NCBI GenBank assembly: GCA_963725155.1 | Contig: CAVRXU010000005.1 | Span: forward strand, 558,001 to 622,000 | Length of the DNA: 64,000 nt | From: DATDAH01 sp963725155 | GTDB lineage: Bacteria; Actinomycetota; Acidimicrobiia; Acidimicrobiales; DATDAH01 | Direction of reading: 5' to 3' | In this document: positions 52,973 through 63,048 of the stretch, one piece after another | Layout: each line of letters opens with the position of its first letter | Numbering within the stretch: position 1 is the stretch's first letter | Notes under the pieces: model-generated | What the model saw: the letters and a program-made list of their open reading frames with translations, nothing else | What the model was told of the DNA's origin: nothing | Database searches by the model: none | Translations under genes and position numbers: made by a program

Positions 52973-54302
52973 TCAGGCCGGGCCGGCCGACGGATTCCCG
53001 GCCGGGGTCGCCGCGGCCGCCTTGCCGACGGGCTCGCCCAAGAGCTCGCCGCGGCTGCGCAGCGCCCGGTCCAGCCACCACCCGGCGAACTGCGACGTCA
53101 GGATGGCTGTGATCACCAGCGCGGTGAAGAACCGCGGTGCGATGATGCCGGCCTCGAAGGCGACGGTGGCGAGCACGATGCCCGGGCCACCCCGCGCGTT
53201 CATCGAGACGGCGACGTCCAAGGCGTCTCTACCGCCGAAGCCCGCCAGGCGGCTCGCCAGGGCGACGAAGGACCCTCGGAGCGCGCTCGACCCGACGAGG
53301 AACGCCAGCAGGACGACGATCGAGAACCCGGCGCCCAGCTGGAGCCGGGTGCCGACGATCACGAAGTACAAGGGGATGAAGCTGGCGAACGCGAACCGGC
53401 CGATCGCGTCGAGCGCGCTGGCAAACCACTCACGCTGCGTGCCCTGGAAGCCACCGACCAGACCGAACCCGGCGAGGAACGCGCCGAAGACGACGTTCGT
53501 CTCCACCGCCGCGGCCACACTGGTGTACGCCAGCATCAGCACCAGCGCATAGCCGACCTGCGCTCGACGGGCCAGGACGTTCCACCGCTGATCGACGATG
53601 GACCGAAGCAGCCTGGGGGCGAGGAGGAGCCCGACCACGAGGTAGACGACGGTGACGGCGATGTGGGTCACCACCTCGCCCGTGTCCACTTCACCTCCCG
53701 GTTGGGCCAGCGCCGTCGCGATGGCCAGTGCCGCGAACAGGGCGATGTCCTCCAGCATGGCGGTGCCGAGGATCAGGCTGGCGAACCGAGTGTGCATGAT
53801 CTTCAAGTCGTGGAAGATCCGGGAGATCACCGGGATGGAGGTCACCGCGGCGGCGGTCGCCAGCACCACGAGGAACGCGAACTTCCCGCCGTTCGGCCCG
53901 CGGAGCTCGTCGGTCTGCAGTCCGGCGCCGATCGCGAACGCGATCACGAACGGCACGGCCGTGCCGATCCCCAGGATCCACAGGGTCGGCCCGCGCTGCT
54001 CGCGCGAGCGGGCGCCGGATCTCCGACCCCGAGATGAACATCAGGAGCAGGAGACCGAGCCATGACAGGAAGCCGAGGACGAGCTTCGTCGGGTCGCCAG
54101 AATCGGTCGCGTCTCCCAACAGGGATCGTGTGGCGTCGGGCGCGATCTCGCCGAGGACGAACGGGCCGAGCAGGACACCGGCCAGGATCTCCCCGACGAA
54201 CCTCGGCTGGCGAAGCTTGGCGGCGATGTAGCCCAGGAGGTGCGCGGCCGCCAGCATCGTCGTGAGCGAGATGAGGATCGGTGCCAGCTCTGCTTCGGTC
54301 AT
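52973..54302 (-). pseudogene. CPA2-family cation:proton antiporter, one frameshift
   Basis: Two frames join to a membrane protein of about 443 aa with about 12 helices. The first has LLGYIAAKLRQPRFVGEILAG, then LGLLLLMFISGSEIRRPLA. The second has LWILGIGTAVPFVIAFAIGA-like sequence, SRIFHDLKIMHTRFASLILG, TAMLEDIALFAALA and VVFGAFLAGFGL. This is the KefB/NapA-like layout. The frame breaks at about 54001-54008, where one extra base separates GSEIRRPLA from EQRGPTLWILG. Gene order suggests separate transcription from the cof genes. Substrate (Na+ or K+) unknown. Confidence 0.85.
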
Positions 54303-54366
54303 GTCGTTCTCACGTCGGCAGGGATGAGTACGCAGTGAGCGAGGGTGACGCTACACGACGAGGGGA

Positions 54367-55064
54367 CTAGCGGAACAAGTCCTCGCCCGGGGGGCGGACG
54401 ATTTCGGCTTGGACGCTGGACTCGCGCAGCCAGCCCGCGTCGAGGCCCCGGACGATGGCGACCGGGACGCCGTCGGCCTTGCCCATGACCAACTCGGCGG
54501 CGGCGGCGATCTCGTCGACGACGGCGACCTCCGTCACCTGCAGCTCGTGGCCCACGGCGTCCTCGGAGCCCCGCAGGTCGACCACGGCGGCAATGCCGGC
54601 GCAGCCGATGGCCACGTCGACCAGTCCCTTGCGCCACGCCCGGCCGAACGTGTCGGAGACGATGACGCCGACTTCAGCGCCCGTGGCGTCCCGGAGTCGG
54701 TCCCGGATGCGGCGGGCCGAGCGGTCCGAGTCGCGCGGGGAGGAGCGCGGCCACGCCCTCATCCAGGTTGGAGCAGGTCGATCCCGGCGTTGGCGCACAC
54801 GAAGCCGTGCCTGGTCTCGCTGATGACCAGATCGCCCCGGCGGCGGAGGACCCGCACGGACTCCTCCTCGACGAGGGCCTTGTGCGCCAGCGGGTCGTCG
54901 GGATCGACGGCCACCAGCTGGTTCTCGGCCTTCGACACGATCTTCTGGGTGACCACGAGCACGTCGCCGGTGCGGACCCGGGTGGCGGCGGCGATGAGCG
55001 CGGCGATGTCGTCACCGGGATGGATCTCGGGGATGCCCTCGACGGCGATCAGCTCGACGGTCAC
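54367..55064 (-). pseudogene. cofE: Coenzyme F420-0:L-glutamate ligase, two frameshifts
   Basis: Adds gamma-linked glutamates to F420-0. Fragments are TVELIAVEGIPEIHPGDDIA to NAGIDL, then SNLDEGVAALLP, then DSDRSARRIRDRLRDATGAE, VGVIVSDTFGRAWRKGLVDV and VPVAIVRGLDAGWL. The frame shifts by +1 at about 54774 and at about 54740. The corrected length of about 232 aa matches stand-alone CofE; it lacks the extra C-terminal domain of mycobacterial FbiB. The GTG at 55064 overlaps the cofD stop (GTGA). Confidence 0.87.
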
Positions 55065-55981
55065 GAGGCGACCAGGCGCGCCAGTGCGGCCGCTTCGGGG
55101 GGGCCGTACATGATGGTCGGGGCCACGACCGCCTCGATGCCCTCGGCCGTCGACGGCGTCGGCCAGGTCCGCGTCGGCCTCGTCGATGACCAGCCGGGCG
55201 GCCAACGGGGCGTACAGCCGGGCCACGCCGACCACTGAGGCCTCATGGCCCAGCTCGGTGAGGAGACGGTCGGCGGGACCCTTCACCGCGGTCCCGGCGA
55301 TGATCGGGGACACGGCCACGCAGTCCTCCCGCCGGGCTTCGACGGCGTCCCGCAGCCCGGGAACGGCCAGCACCGGGGCGATGGACACCAGAGGGTTGGA
55401 GGGGGCGATGACCACCCGCTCGGCGGTGGCCAGCGCGGCCAGGGCGTCGGGGGGAGGGCCGCGCCGTCGACGCCCCCGCGAAGCGGATGTCGGTGGCCAC
55501 CACGTCGTGGTGCCGGCGCACGAAGTAGTCCTGGAAGCCGATCTCGCCCTCGTCCACGACCGTGATCATGGTCCGCACCGGATCGTCGCTCATGGGCAGC
55601 GACGTGGAGGCCGAGGCCCCAGCCGGCAGCGATCTCCGCCGTCACCTCGGTGAGGCTGGCGCCCTCCCGCAGCCGTTGGGTGCGGAAGAGGTGGGTGCCC
55701 AGGTCCCGGTCGCCCAGGTTGAACCAGGTCACCCCGCGGTAGCGGCCGAGGGCCTCCATGGCCTGCCAGGTCTCGCCGATCAGGCCCCAGCCCGGTCTCG
55801 GGGTTCACGGCCCCGGCCAAGGTGTAGGTGATGGTGTCGAGGTCGGGGCTGATGTGGAGCCCGTGGAGCTCGACGTCGTCGCCCATGTTGACGACGGCGG
55901 TGATCGAGGCCGGGTCCACCACCTGGACCAGCCCGCCCAGCAGCCGGGCCGCCCCGACCCCGCCGGCCACCACCGCGACGG

Positions 55982-55985
<4 letters not shown>
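55061..55985 (-). pseudogene. cofD: 2-phospho-L-lactate transferase, four frameshifts
   Basis: Transfers the phospholactyl (or phosphoenolpyruvyl) group to Fo during F420 synthesis; named fbiA in mycobacteria. Fragments read TVAVVAGGVGAARLLGGLVQ, NPETG, MEALGRYRGVTWFNLGDRDL, MSDDPVRTMITVVDEGEIGF, VIAPSNPLVSIAPVLAVPGL and EGIEAVVAPTIMYGPPEAAA. Each joins the next by a +1 shift, at about 55794, 55612, 55461 and 55150. The corrected protein of about 307 aa has all family motifs. The GTG start overlaps the gmd stop, so gmd-cofD-cofE are translationally coupled. Confidence 0.87.
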
Positions 55986-56964
<979 letters not shown>

Positions 56965-56971
56965 GGGTCCC

Positions 56972-56977
56972 GTTGTA
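56972..56977 (-). promoter_or_regulatory. -10 box for leaderless gmd
   Basis: TACAAC on the minus strand, 7 nt before the ATG. It is the same hexamer and spacing as at rmlA. Confidence 0.4.
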
Positions 56978-56997
56978 TCCCGGGGAAGCGTCAGCGT

Positions 56998-57016
56998 CTG
57001 CCAACTGGCTTGGCAG
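56998..57016. promoter_or_regulatory. Candidate XRE operator CTGCCAA-N5-TTGGCAG
   Basis: A perfect 7-bp inverted repeat with a 5-bp centre. It sits 20-odd bp upstream of both the gmd and XRE -10 boxes, in the 85-bp divergent gap. The position and symmetry suit a dimeric HTH regulator controlling itself and the gmd-cof operon. Confidence 0.55.
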
Positions 57017-57037
57017 CGGGCTGGGGCCCGGTTCCCG

Positions 57038-57043
57038 TACGTT
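57038..57043 (+). promoter_or_regulatory. -10 box for leaderless XRE gene
   Basis: TACGTT, 6 nt before the ATG at 57050. Confidence 0.4.
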
Positions 57044-57049
57044 GACCCC

Positions 57050-57523
57050 ATGGCCCGCGAGCTGGAGCGCAACGTGCTGGGCCGCCGCATCGCGGATCAT
57101 CGAGCCAAGCAGGGGTGGACCCAGGCCGACCTGGCGGAGCGCCTCGGCGTCTCGCGGGTCACCATCTCCCACGTCGAGGCCGGCATGTCGTACCCCGGCG
57201 AGCGCACCGTGACCCTGCTGGCCGGCCTGTTCAAGCTCGAGCCGCACGAGCTGGTGGCAGGCACGGCCTACCCGGCGGCCAAGGCCGACCGGTTGCCGAT
57301 CGTGGCCAACCGGTACACCGAGGCCGAGCAGCAGGTCGCCCTTTGCGAGGCCGACCTGGCCTGGATCAGCCGGGGTCCGTCCCTCTACGGGGACCAGCGG
57401 CTGGCCCAGTGGGACGTGGCCCTGCGGCGGCTGATTCAGGAGTGCGACCGCCACGACCGCGACCTCGTCGAGGGTTGTCACGCCAAGGTCCGGCGGGCGC
57501 TGGACGACCGCTCGGCGGGTTGA
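57050..57523 (+). CDS. XRE-family transcriptional regulator
   Basis: A 157-aa protein. An N-terminal HTH_3 domain (about 9-65), LGRRIADHRAKQGWTQADLA then RLGVSRVTISHVEAGMSYPG, is a standard Cro/C1-type DNA-binding fold. The C-terminal 90 residues are helical and not recognised; YTEAEQQVALCEADLAWISR may be a dimer or effector region. The ATG follows a -10 box directly. The adjacent palindrome suggests self-control and control of gmd-cofD-cofE. The inducer is unknown. Confidence 0.87.
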   Translation: MARELERNVLGRRIADHRAKQGWTQADLAERLGVSRVTISHVEAGMSYPGERTVTLLAGLFKLEPHELVAGTAYPAAKADRLPIVANRYTEAEQQVALCEADLAWISRGPSLYGDQRLAQWDVALRRLIQECDRHDRDLVEGCHAKVRRALDDRSAG

Positions 57524-57542
57524 GGGGACCGACACCGAGGCT

Positions 57543-57557
57543 CGGCCCGACGGGCCG
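57543..57557. terminator. Hairpin between XRE and rmd
   Basis: CGGCCC-gac-GGGCCG, perfect 6-bp arms in the 36-bp gap between two convergent genes. There is no T tract. It is a possible two-way terminator. Confidence 0.45.
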
Positions 57558-57559
57558 GC

Positions 57560-58465
57560 TCAGGCCTCGCGGACCCGCTTGCGCCAGTCGTCGAGGACGT
57601 CGGCCAGGGTCTGGTCGAGGGAGATCGTGGGTTCCCAGCCGGTGGCCTCGTGGAGTCGGGTCGGATCGCCCCGAAGCACCGGCGTGTCGACCGGGCGCAA
57701 CAGGTCCGGGTCCGGCACCAGGGCCATCCGACGGTCCGCCAGGGCGACGAGGTGGTCGGCGATCTGCTGGACCGCGACATCTCGGCCCGAGCACACGTTG
57801 TAGGCCTCACCGGGCTGGCCCCGCTCGGCCAGGAGGCGGTAGGCCCGGACCACATCCCGTACGTCGGTGAAGTCCCGACGGGCGCTCAGGTTGCCGACCG
57901 GGACCTCGTCGCTGCCGCTCAGCTCGTTGCGGGCGATGCGGGAGGCCACCGCAGAGGCCACGAAGCGGTCGCTCTGTCCGGGACCGAGGTGGTTGAAGGG
58001 TCGGGCCCGGAGCACGCCCAGGTCGTGGCCGAGGTACGCCTGCAGGGCGATCACGTCGGCGGCCGCCTTGCTCGCTCCGTAGGGGCTGACCGGGCGAAAG
58101 GCCCGATCCTCGTCGATGGGCAGGTCGGCTTCGGGCACCTGACCGTAGACATCGGCGCTGGCCACGGCCACGACTCGCTCCACACCGGCCTGCACGGCGG
58201 CCTGGAGCACGTTCAGTGTGCCCTCGGCGTTGATCCGGAACGTTTCGACCGGGCTCGACCAGGAGCCCCCCACATCGGCCTGGCCCGCGAGGTGGTACAC
58301 GACGTCCGGGCGGATCGAGGTCAACAGGTCGGTCAACGCCTGCGGGTCGAGGATGTCGAGGCCCAGGTGGCGGTCGGTCTCATGGACGTCGTCGCCTGCC
58401 TCTCGCAGGCCGGCGACGAGGTGGCGCCCGACGAAGCCGGCCGCGCCGGTGACCAGGGCTCGCAC
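57560..58465 (-). CDS. rmd: GDP-6-deoxy-D-mannose reductase (RMD-like)
   Basis: A 301-aa SDR protein from the GTG at 58465. It has ALVTGAAGFVGRHLVAGLRE, VVYHLAGQADVGGSWSSPVE, VASADVYGQVPEADLPIDED, YGASKAAADVIALQAY and RPFNHLGPGQSD. The last two match GDP-4-keto-6-deoxymannose reductases, which yield GDP-D-rhamnose from the Gmd product. Proximity to gmd supports this. It follows the GT4 gene by 10 bp in a minus-strand operon. Confidence 0.83.
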   Translation of the reverse strand: MRALVTGAAGFVGRHLVAGLREAGDDVHETDRHLGLDILDPQALTDLLTSIRPDVVYHLAGQADVGGSWSSPVETFRINAEGTLNVLQAAVQAGVERVVAVASADVYGQVPEADLPIDEDRAFRPVSPYGASKAAADVIALQAYLGHDLGVLRARPFNHLGPGQSDRFVASAVASRIARNELSGSDEVPVGNLSARRDFTDVRDVVRAYRLLAERGQPGEAYNVCSGRDVAVQQIADHLVALADRRMALVPDPDLLRPVDTPVLRGDPTRLHEATGWEPTISLDQTLADVLDDWRKRVREA

Positions 58466-58475
58466 CGGCCGGAGT

Positions 58476-59606
58476 CTACGGAGCGGCGCCCGGGCCACTC
58501 GCCGCGGCTCGGCGATACAGGGCCACGAGGCCGTCGGCATGGGCATCCCAGGAGTAGCGACCGGCCCGCAGGCGGCCCCGGGCCACCATGGCGGCCCGGT
58601 GGGCCTCGTCGGCGAGGACCCGCCCCAGCGCCTCGGCCAGGGCGTCGACGTCGCTCGGCGGGACGAGGTCGGCGGCCTCGCCGAGGACCTCGGGCAGGGC
58701 GCCGACCCGGGTGGCGACGACCGGGACACCGACCCCCATCGCCTCGAGCGGTGGGAGGCCGAAGCCTTCATACAACGACGGGTACGCCAGGACCGTCGCC
58801 TCCCGCAGGAGGGCGGCTCGGGCCTGGTCGTCCAGCCAACCCGTGATTCGGATCCGCTCCCGGTGCGGGGAGTTGGCCACGGCGGTGTGCACCGCCTCGG
58901 CGCCCCACCCGTCGGCGCCGGCGAGGACGAGGCCGACGTCGGGATCGTCGCTGGCCACCGCGTCGAAGGCGGCCACGAGCGTGGGCAGGTCCTTCCGAGG
59001 CTCGAGGGTCCCCAGGGCGAGGACGTAGCGCTCGCGTCCGGCTCGGGCCCGGCCGGCCCCCTCGGGGGCGGTCGGCACGTCGTCGACGCCGTTGGCCACC
59101 ACGACGACGTGGTCGGACGGGACCGCGAAGTGCTCGAGCACCTCCTCGGCCACGGCCGCCGACGGGACCTGGGCCCACGCTCCGCCGGCCAGGGCCCGAC
59201 CGAGGAGGTCGGGGTAGGCGAGGACGTCGGGGGTGCACAACTCCGGGAAGCGGACCGCGGTCAGGTCGTGGACCGTGACCACCCGCGCCGCCCGCCGGCT
59301 CGGCGGAACGACGAAGTTCGGCCCGTGGACGACGTCCACGGGCCCGGTCCAGAGCTCGATGGGGGGCCAGTCGACCCGGTGCCACAGGGCGCGCAGCGGT
59401 CGGGCGGCCATGGGTCGACGCACGGCGGTGACGCCGGGGGGGACCATCTCGACCAGGTCGCCCCTCCCGGTCCAGGAGACCGCGAAAGCCATGGCGGCGA
59501 CCTCGGGGCGCCGGCCGAGACGTTCGAGCAGGGCCCGGGTCACGCCACCGACCCCCGTGGGCCGCCTGAGCAGGGGGGTCGCGTCGACCGCGACCCGGAG
59601 CCTCAT
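58476..59606 (-). CDS. GT4 glycosyltransferase
   Basis: A 376-aa GT-B enzyme. It has VAVDATPLLRRPTGVGGVTR, VDVVHGPNFVVPP, VVTVHDLTAVRFPELC, VLALGTLEPRKDLPTLVAAF, ITGWLDDQARAALLREA and AYPSLYEGFGLPPLEAMGVG. It is similar to mannosyl- and rhamnosyl-transferases. The ATG overlaps the stop of a 59-codon upstream gene (ATGA), and rmd follows. It probably uses the GDP-D-rhamnose made by rmd. Confidence 0.9.
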   Translation of the reverse strand: MRLRVAVDATPLLRRPTGVGGVTRALLERLGRRPEVAAMAFAVSWTGRGDLVEMVPPGVTAVRRPMAARPLRALWHRVDWPPIELWTGPVDVVHGPNFVVPPSRRAARVVTVHDLTAVRFPELCTPDVLAYPDLLGRALAGGAWAQVPSAAVAEEVLEHFAVPSDHVVVVANGVDDVPTAPEGAGRARAGRERYVLALGTLEPRKDLPTLVAAFDAVASDDPDVGLVLAGADGWGAEAVHTAVANSPHRERIRITGWLDDQARAALLREATVLAYPSLYEGFGLPPLEAMGVGVPVVATRVGALPEVLGEAADLVPPSDVDALAEALGRVLADEAHRAAMVARGRLRAGRYSWDAHADGLVALYRRAAASGPGAAP

Positions 59607-59782
59607 CCCGGCTCGGGTCCGGGGGATCCGGAGAACCGTCGGCTGAGCTCGCGCGCCAACTCCCTGCGTTGGACCTGTACCCGCTGGACGGCGAGCACGC
59701 CGGCGCCCACGGTCACGTACAGGGCCTCCCTGGCCAGGATCAGCGTGCGGCGCACGGGGGCGGCCAGCGGCGACGACGGCAT
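59603..59782 (-). CDS. Small single-helix membrane protein (59 aa)
   Basis: Starts MPSSPLAAPVRRTLILARE, then one hydrophobic segment LYVTVGAGVLAVQ and a strongly basic amphipathic end (RVQVQRRELARELSRRF). Three signs support it: the ATG lies 6 nt after a TAGGCT box, its TGA overlaps the ATG of the GT4 gene, and it fills the space up to the divergent promoter. I do not recognise it. It may help membrane placement of the glycosyltransferase. Confidence 0.6.
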   Translation of the reverse strand: MPSSPLAAPVRRTLILAREALYVTVGAGVLAVQRVQVQRRELARELSRRFSGSPGPEPG

Positions 59783-59788
59783 GGGCGC

Positions 59789-59794
59789 AGCCTA
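59789..59794 (-). promoter_or_regulatory. -10 box for leaderless small membrane protein
   Basis: TAGGCT on the minus strand, 6 nt before the ATG at 59782. Confidence 0.45.
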
Positions 59795-59898
59795 ACTGCT
59801 AACCAGAGCAAGCAACGGCGGCCGAAGCCGGCGGCGGGACGCCCTCTGCCTGTGACGAACGTGTTGCCGGGTGCCCCCGTGGGCTGGGGTGTGACCGC

Positions 59899-59904
59899 TA
59901 GCCT
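59899..59904 (+). promoter_or_regulatory. -10 box for leaderless GT2 membrane protein
   Basis: TAGCCT, 9 nt before the GTG at 59914. Confidence 0.5.
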
Positions 59905-59913
59905 GCGCGCATC

Positions 59914-62900
59914 GTGGACGAACCCGCCGCCGAACCCGCGGCGCCTGCCCCCGGTCCGATCACGCCCGCCGTCGTCGCGGTCGTGGTGACCCACGAACCC
60001 GGTACGTGGTTCGACGAGGGCCTGCGCTCGCTGGCCGCCCAGGACTATCCGGATCTCACCGTGCTCGTCATCGACGCGGGGAGCGCCGTCGATCCGACCG
60101 AGCGTGTCGCCGCGGCCTGCCCCGATGCCTTCGTGCGCCGAATCGACGCCAACCCCGGTTTCGGTGCCGCCGCCAACGAGGCCCTCGAGACCGTCGAAGG
60201 GGCCAGCTACCTGCTCGTCTGTCACGACGACGTCGCCCTCAGCCCTGGCGCCGTCACCGCCCTCGTCGAGGAGGCGGGCCGGTCGAACGCCGGCCTGGTC
60301 GGGCCCAAGGTGTCCGAGTGGGATGACCCCCGCCAGTTGCTGGCCGTGGGCATGACCATCGATCGCACCGGTCGCGCGTCGTCCTACGTGGAGCCGGGGG
60401 AGTACGACCAGGGTCAGCACGACGCCGTCCGTGACGTGTACTACCTGCCCGGCGGCTGCCAGCTCATCCGGGCCGACCTGTTCGCCACGCTGGGCGGGTT
60501 CGACCGCGCGCAACGCTTCTACGGCGAGGATCTCGACCTCTGTTGGCGCGCCCGTGTCGCCGGCGCCCGCGTGATCGTGGCCCCGGCGGCCCACGCCCGC
60601 CACGTCGCCGACCTCCCCTCGCGGAGCCCTGAGCTCGACGAATACCGCCTCAGCGAGCGGCACCGCCTACGCAGCGTGTTGACCTGCTACGGCCTGGGCA
60701 CGTTGGTCTGGCTGGCCCCGCTGTTGGCGCTCCTGTCCCTGGTCGACTTCGGCGCGGGCCTCGTGACCGCGCGGGCGGGCCGGGCCCGGGCCGCCCTCGG
60801 GGCGTGGACCTGGAACCTGGCCCGGTTCACCCAGATCATCGGGCGGCGCCGCCGTCTGTCCGGAATCCGGCGGGCGTCGGATCATGACCTGCGGGCGCTG
60901 CAGGCCCACGGCTTGGTCCGGGTCCAGGCCTTTCAGCATCGGGAACGTCCGGGCGAGCGCCGGTCAGCGGTCACCACGGTCCGCCAGGGCGTCGTGGACT
61001 TCGTCCGCTCCGGACCCAGCGGTGTCTCGACCGCGGTCTGGGTGGCGCTCGGCCTCCTCCTCCTGATCGGGAGCCGCCATCTGATCACCCGCTCCATCCC
61101 CGCGGTGGGCGAGCTGGCCCCGTTCCCGGGCGGCCCCAGCGTCCTGTGGAACGAGTTCTTCTCAGGCTGGCGCTCGGCCGGCCTCGGATCCGACGCTCCG
61201 GCCCCCACCGCCTTTCTGGCCCTCAGCGCCTGGGGCACCCTCTTCCTCACGTTCATGGGCCTGGCCCGGACGGTGTTCATCCTGGGCCTGATCCCGCTCG
61301 GGGGCTTCGGGGCGTGGCGACTGCTGCGGGAGACCGACTCGGTCTACGGGCGGGTCACCGCGCTGATCGTCTACGTGGCCTCGCCGGTGGCCTACAACGC
61401 GTTGGCCGATGGCTCCCTCCGCGGCCTGATCGCCTATGCCGCCGCGCCTTTCCTGCTCGGGGGGCTGGTTCGGGCCAGCCGCCTCGAGCCGTTCACCGGG
61501 GAGGACCGTGGCCTCTGGCGGGCGGGCCTGGGCCTGGGCCTGGTGACGGCGATCGGCGCCCTGTTCCTGCCCCTGCTGGTCGTGATCGTCGTGGTGATGG
61601 CGGTGGGGCTCGGTCTCGGCATCGTGCTCACCGGCCAGGCGGCGGCCGCGGGTCGGGTCGTCACGACGGGGATCCTGGGCGCGGCGGTCGCCGTCGTCCT
61701 GCAGTTCCCATGGAGCCTCGACTTCTTCGGTGCCGACACCCCGTGGACCGCGGTCGGCGGGATCCGAGAAGGGGCAGGGGTCCTCACGGTGCCGGAGCTC
61801 CTGCGCTTCGAGTCCGGACCGGTCGGCGCCGGCCTGGCCGGCTTCGCCTTCTTGATCCTGGCCGTGGTCCCGATCATCGTGGGCCGCGAGTGGCGCGCCG
61901 CTTGGGCCTTGCGGGTCTGGGCGATGGCCATCGCCGGCTGGGGCCTGCTGTGGGCGGGGGAGGCGGGATGGTCGCCGGTCGCCCTGCCTGCACCGGAGGT
62001 CCTGCTCGCGCCGGCGGCCGCCGCGGTCGCCATGGCCGCCGGACTCGCCGCGGTCGCCTTCGAGCGCGATGTCGTGGGCAAGGGCTTCAGCTGGCGCCAG
62101 ATCGGCTTGGTGGTCGGCGTCGTCGCCCTTGTCATCGGCATGGGTCCCTTCCTGGCGTCGGTGGGCAACGGTCGATGGCACCTTCCCCGCAACGACTTCA
62201 CGGTCGCGCTCAGCTTCCTGAACGCCGAGGAGGAGGACGCCCCGTTCCGGGTCCTCTGGATCGGCGACCCCGACGTGCTCCCCCTCACCGGCTGGCGACT
62301 CAACGAGGACACGGCGTACGCCACATCCGACAACGGCCTCCCCGACGTCACCGAGCTCTTCCCCGGGAGCACCACCGGTGGGACCGAGACCCTGGCCGAG
62401 GCCCTGCGCACGGCCACTCGGCGTGAGACCAACCGGCTCGGCGACCTCCTCGGCCCGATGGGCATCCGATACGTGGTCGTGCCCGAGCGCCTCGCCCCCC
62501 AGCCGTTCGCCAGCCAGGAGTATCCGCTGGACCCGGCGGTCAGCGACGCCCTGTCCAGCCAGCTCGACCTGGTCCAGATCAACGTCAACCCGGCCGTGAC
62601 CCTGTACGAGAACGCGGCCTGGATCCCGACCCGGGCCCTGCTGCCGGACACCGACGCGGGCGACATGGGTGAGGAGCCGGTGTCCCCCCGAGAGGCACTG
62701 GCCGCGGCCACCGCCACCGACTTCGGTGACTCCACCGCGGCCCTGGGTGACGAGCTGGGTCCGACCACGTTCCGTGGGCCCGTCGACGGCCAGGGCGAGC
62801 TCTACCTGGCCTCGGGGCCCACCTCGGGCTGGACCCTGTCGGTCGACGGCGAGGTGGCGGACCGCCGCACCGTCTTCGGCTGGGCCAATGCCTTCGACCT

Positions 62901-63048
62901 GCCCAGGGAGGGGACCGCCACGTTGACCTTCGACCGGCCGGCCACCCGCTACCTCCTGATCGCCGTGCAGGCCGGCCTGTGGATCTTCGTCATCTCCCGG
63001 GTGCGGCGGCCGGCTCGGGCGGCTCGACGGACGGAGGTCACCTCGTGA
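59914..63048 (+). CDS. Large GT2 glycosyltransferase with multi-spanning membrane domain
   Basis: A 1044-aa protein. N-terminal GT2 domain (about 12-250): VVAVVVTHEPGTWFDEGLRS, DANPGFGAAANEAL, LVCHDDVALSPGAV and FYGEDLDLCWRARVAG. Then come 12 or so membrane helices (about 250-760) and an extracellular C-terminal domain (PFRVLWIGDPDVLPLTGW, GIRYVVVPERLAPQPF), followed by a last helix and a basic tail. The layout is found in actinobacterial envelope glycan synthesis, next to a DUF5719 gene. It may both make and move a lipid-linked sugar, but the substrate is unknown. Its stop overlaps the next start. Confidence 0.88.
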   Translation: MDEPAAEPAAPAPGPITPAVVAVVVTHEPGTWFDEGLRSLAAQDYPDLTVLVIDAGSAVDPTERVAAACPDAFVRRIDANPGFGAAANEALETVEGASYLLVCHDDVALSPGAVTALVEEAGRSNAGLVGPKVSEWDDPRQLLAVGMTIDRTGRASSYVEPGEYDQGQHDAVRDVYYLPGGCQLIRADLFATLGGFDRAQRFYGEDLDLCWRARVAGARVIVAPAAHARHVADLPSRSPELDEYRLSERHRLRSVLTCYGLGTLVWLAPLLALLSLVDFGAGLVTARAGRARAALGAWTWNLARFTQIIGRRRRLSGIRRASDHDLRALQAHGLVRVQAFQHRERPGERRSAVTTVRQGVVDFVRSGPSGVSTAVWVALGLLLLIGSRHLITRSIPAVGELAPFPGGPSVLWNEFFSGWRSAGLGSDAPAPTAFLALSAWGTLFLTFMGLARTVFILGLIPLGGFGAWRLLRETDSVYGRVTALIVYVASPVAYNALADGSLRGLIAYAAAPFLLGGLVRASRLEPFTGEDRGLWRAGLGLGLVTAIGALFLPLLVVIVVVMAVGLGLGIVLTGQAAAAGRVVTTGILGAAVAVVLQFPWSLDFFGADTPWTAVGGIREGAGVLTVPELLRFESGPVGAGLAGFAFLILAVVPIIVGREWRAAWALRVWAMAIAGWGLLWAGEAGWSPVALPAPEVLLAPAAAAVAMAAGLAAVAFERDVVGKGFSWRQIGLVVGVVALVIGMGPFLASVGNGRWHLPRNDFTVALSFLNAEEEDAPFRVLWIGDPDVLPLTGWRLNEDTAYATSDNGLPDVTELFPGSTTGGTETLAEALRTATRRETNRLGDLLGPMGIRYVVVPERLAPQPFASQEYPLDPAVSDALSSQLDLVQINVNPAVTLYENAAWIPTRALLPDTDAGDMGEEPVSPREALAAATATDFGDSTAALGDELGPTTFRGPVDGQGELYLASGPTSGWTLSVDGEVADRRTVFGWANAFDLPREGTATLTFDRPATRYLLIAVQAGLWIFVISRVRRPARAARRTEVTS

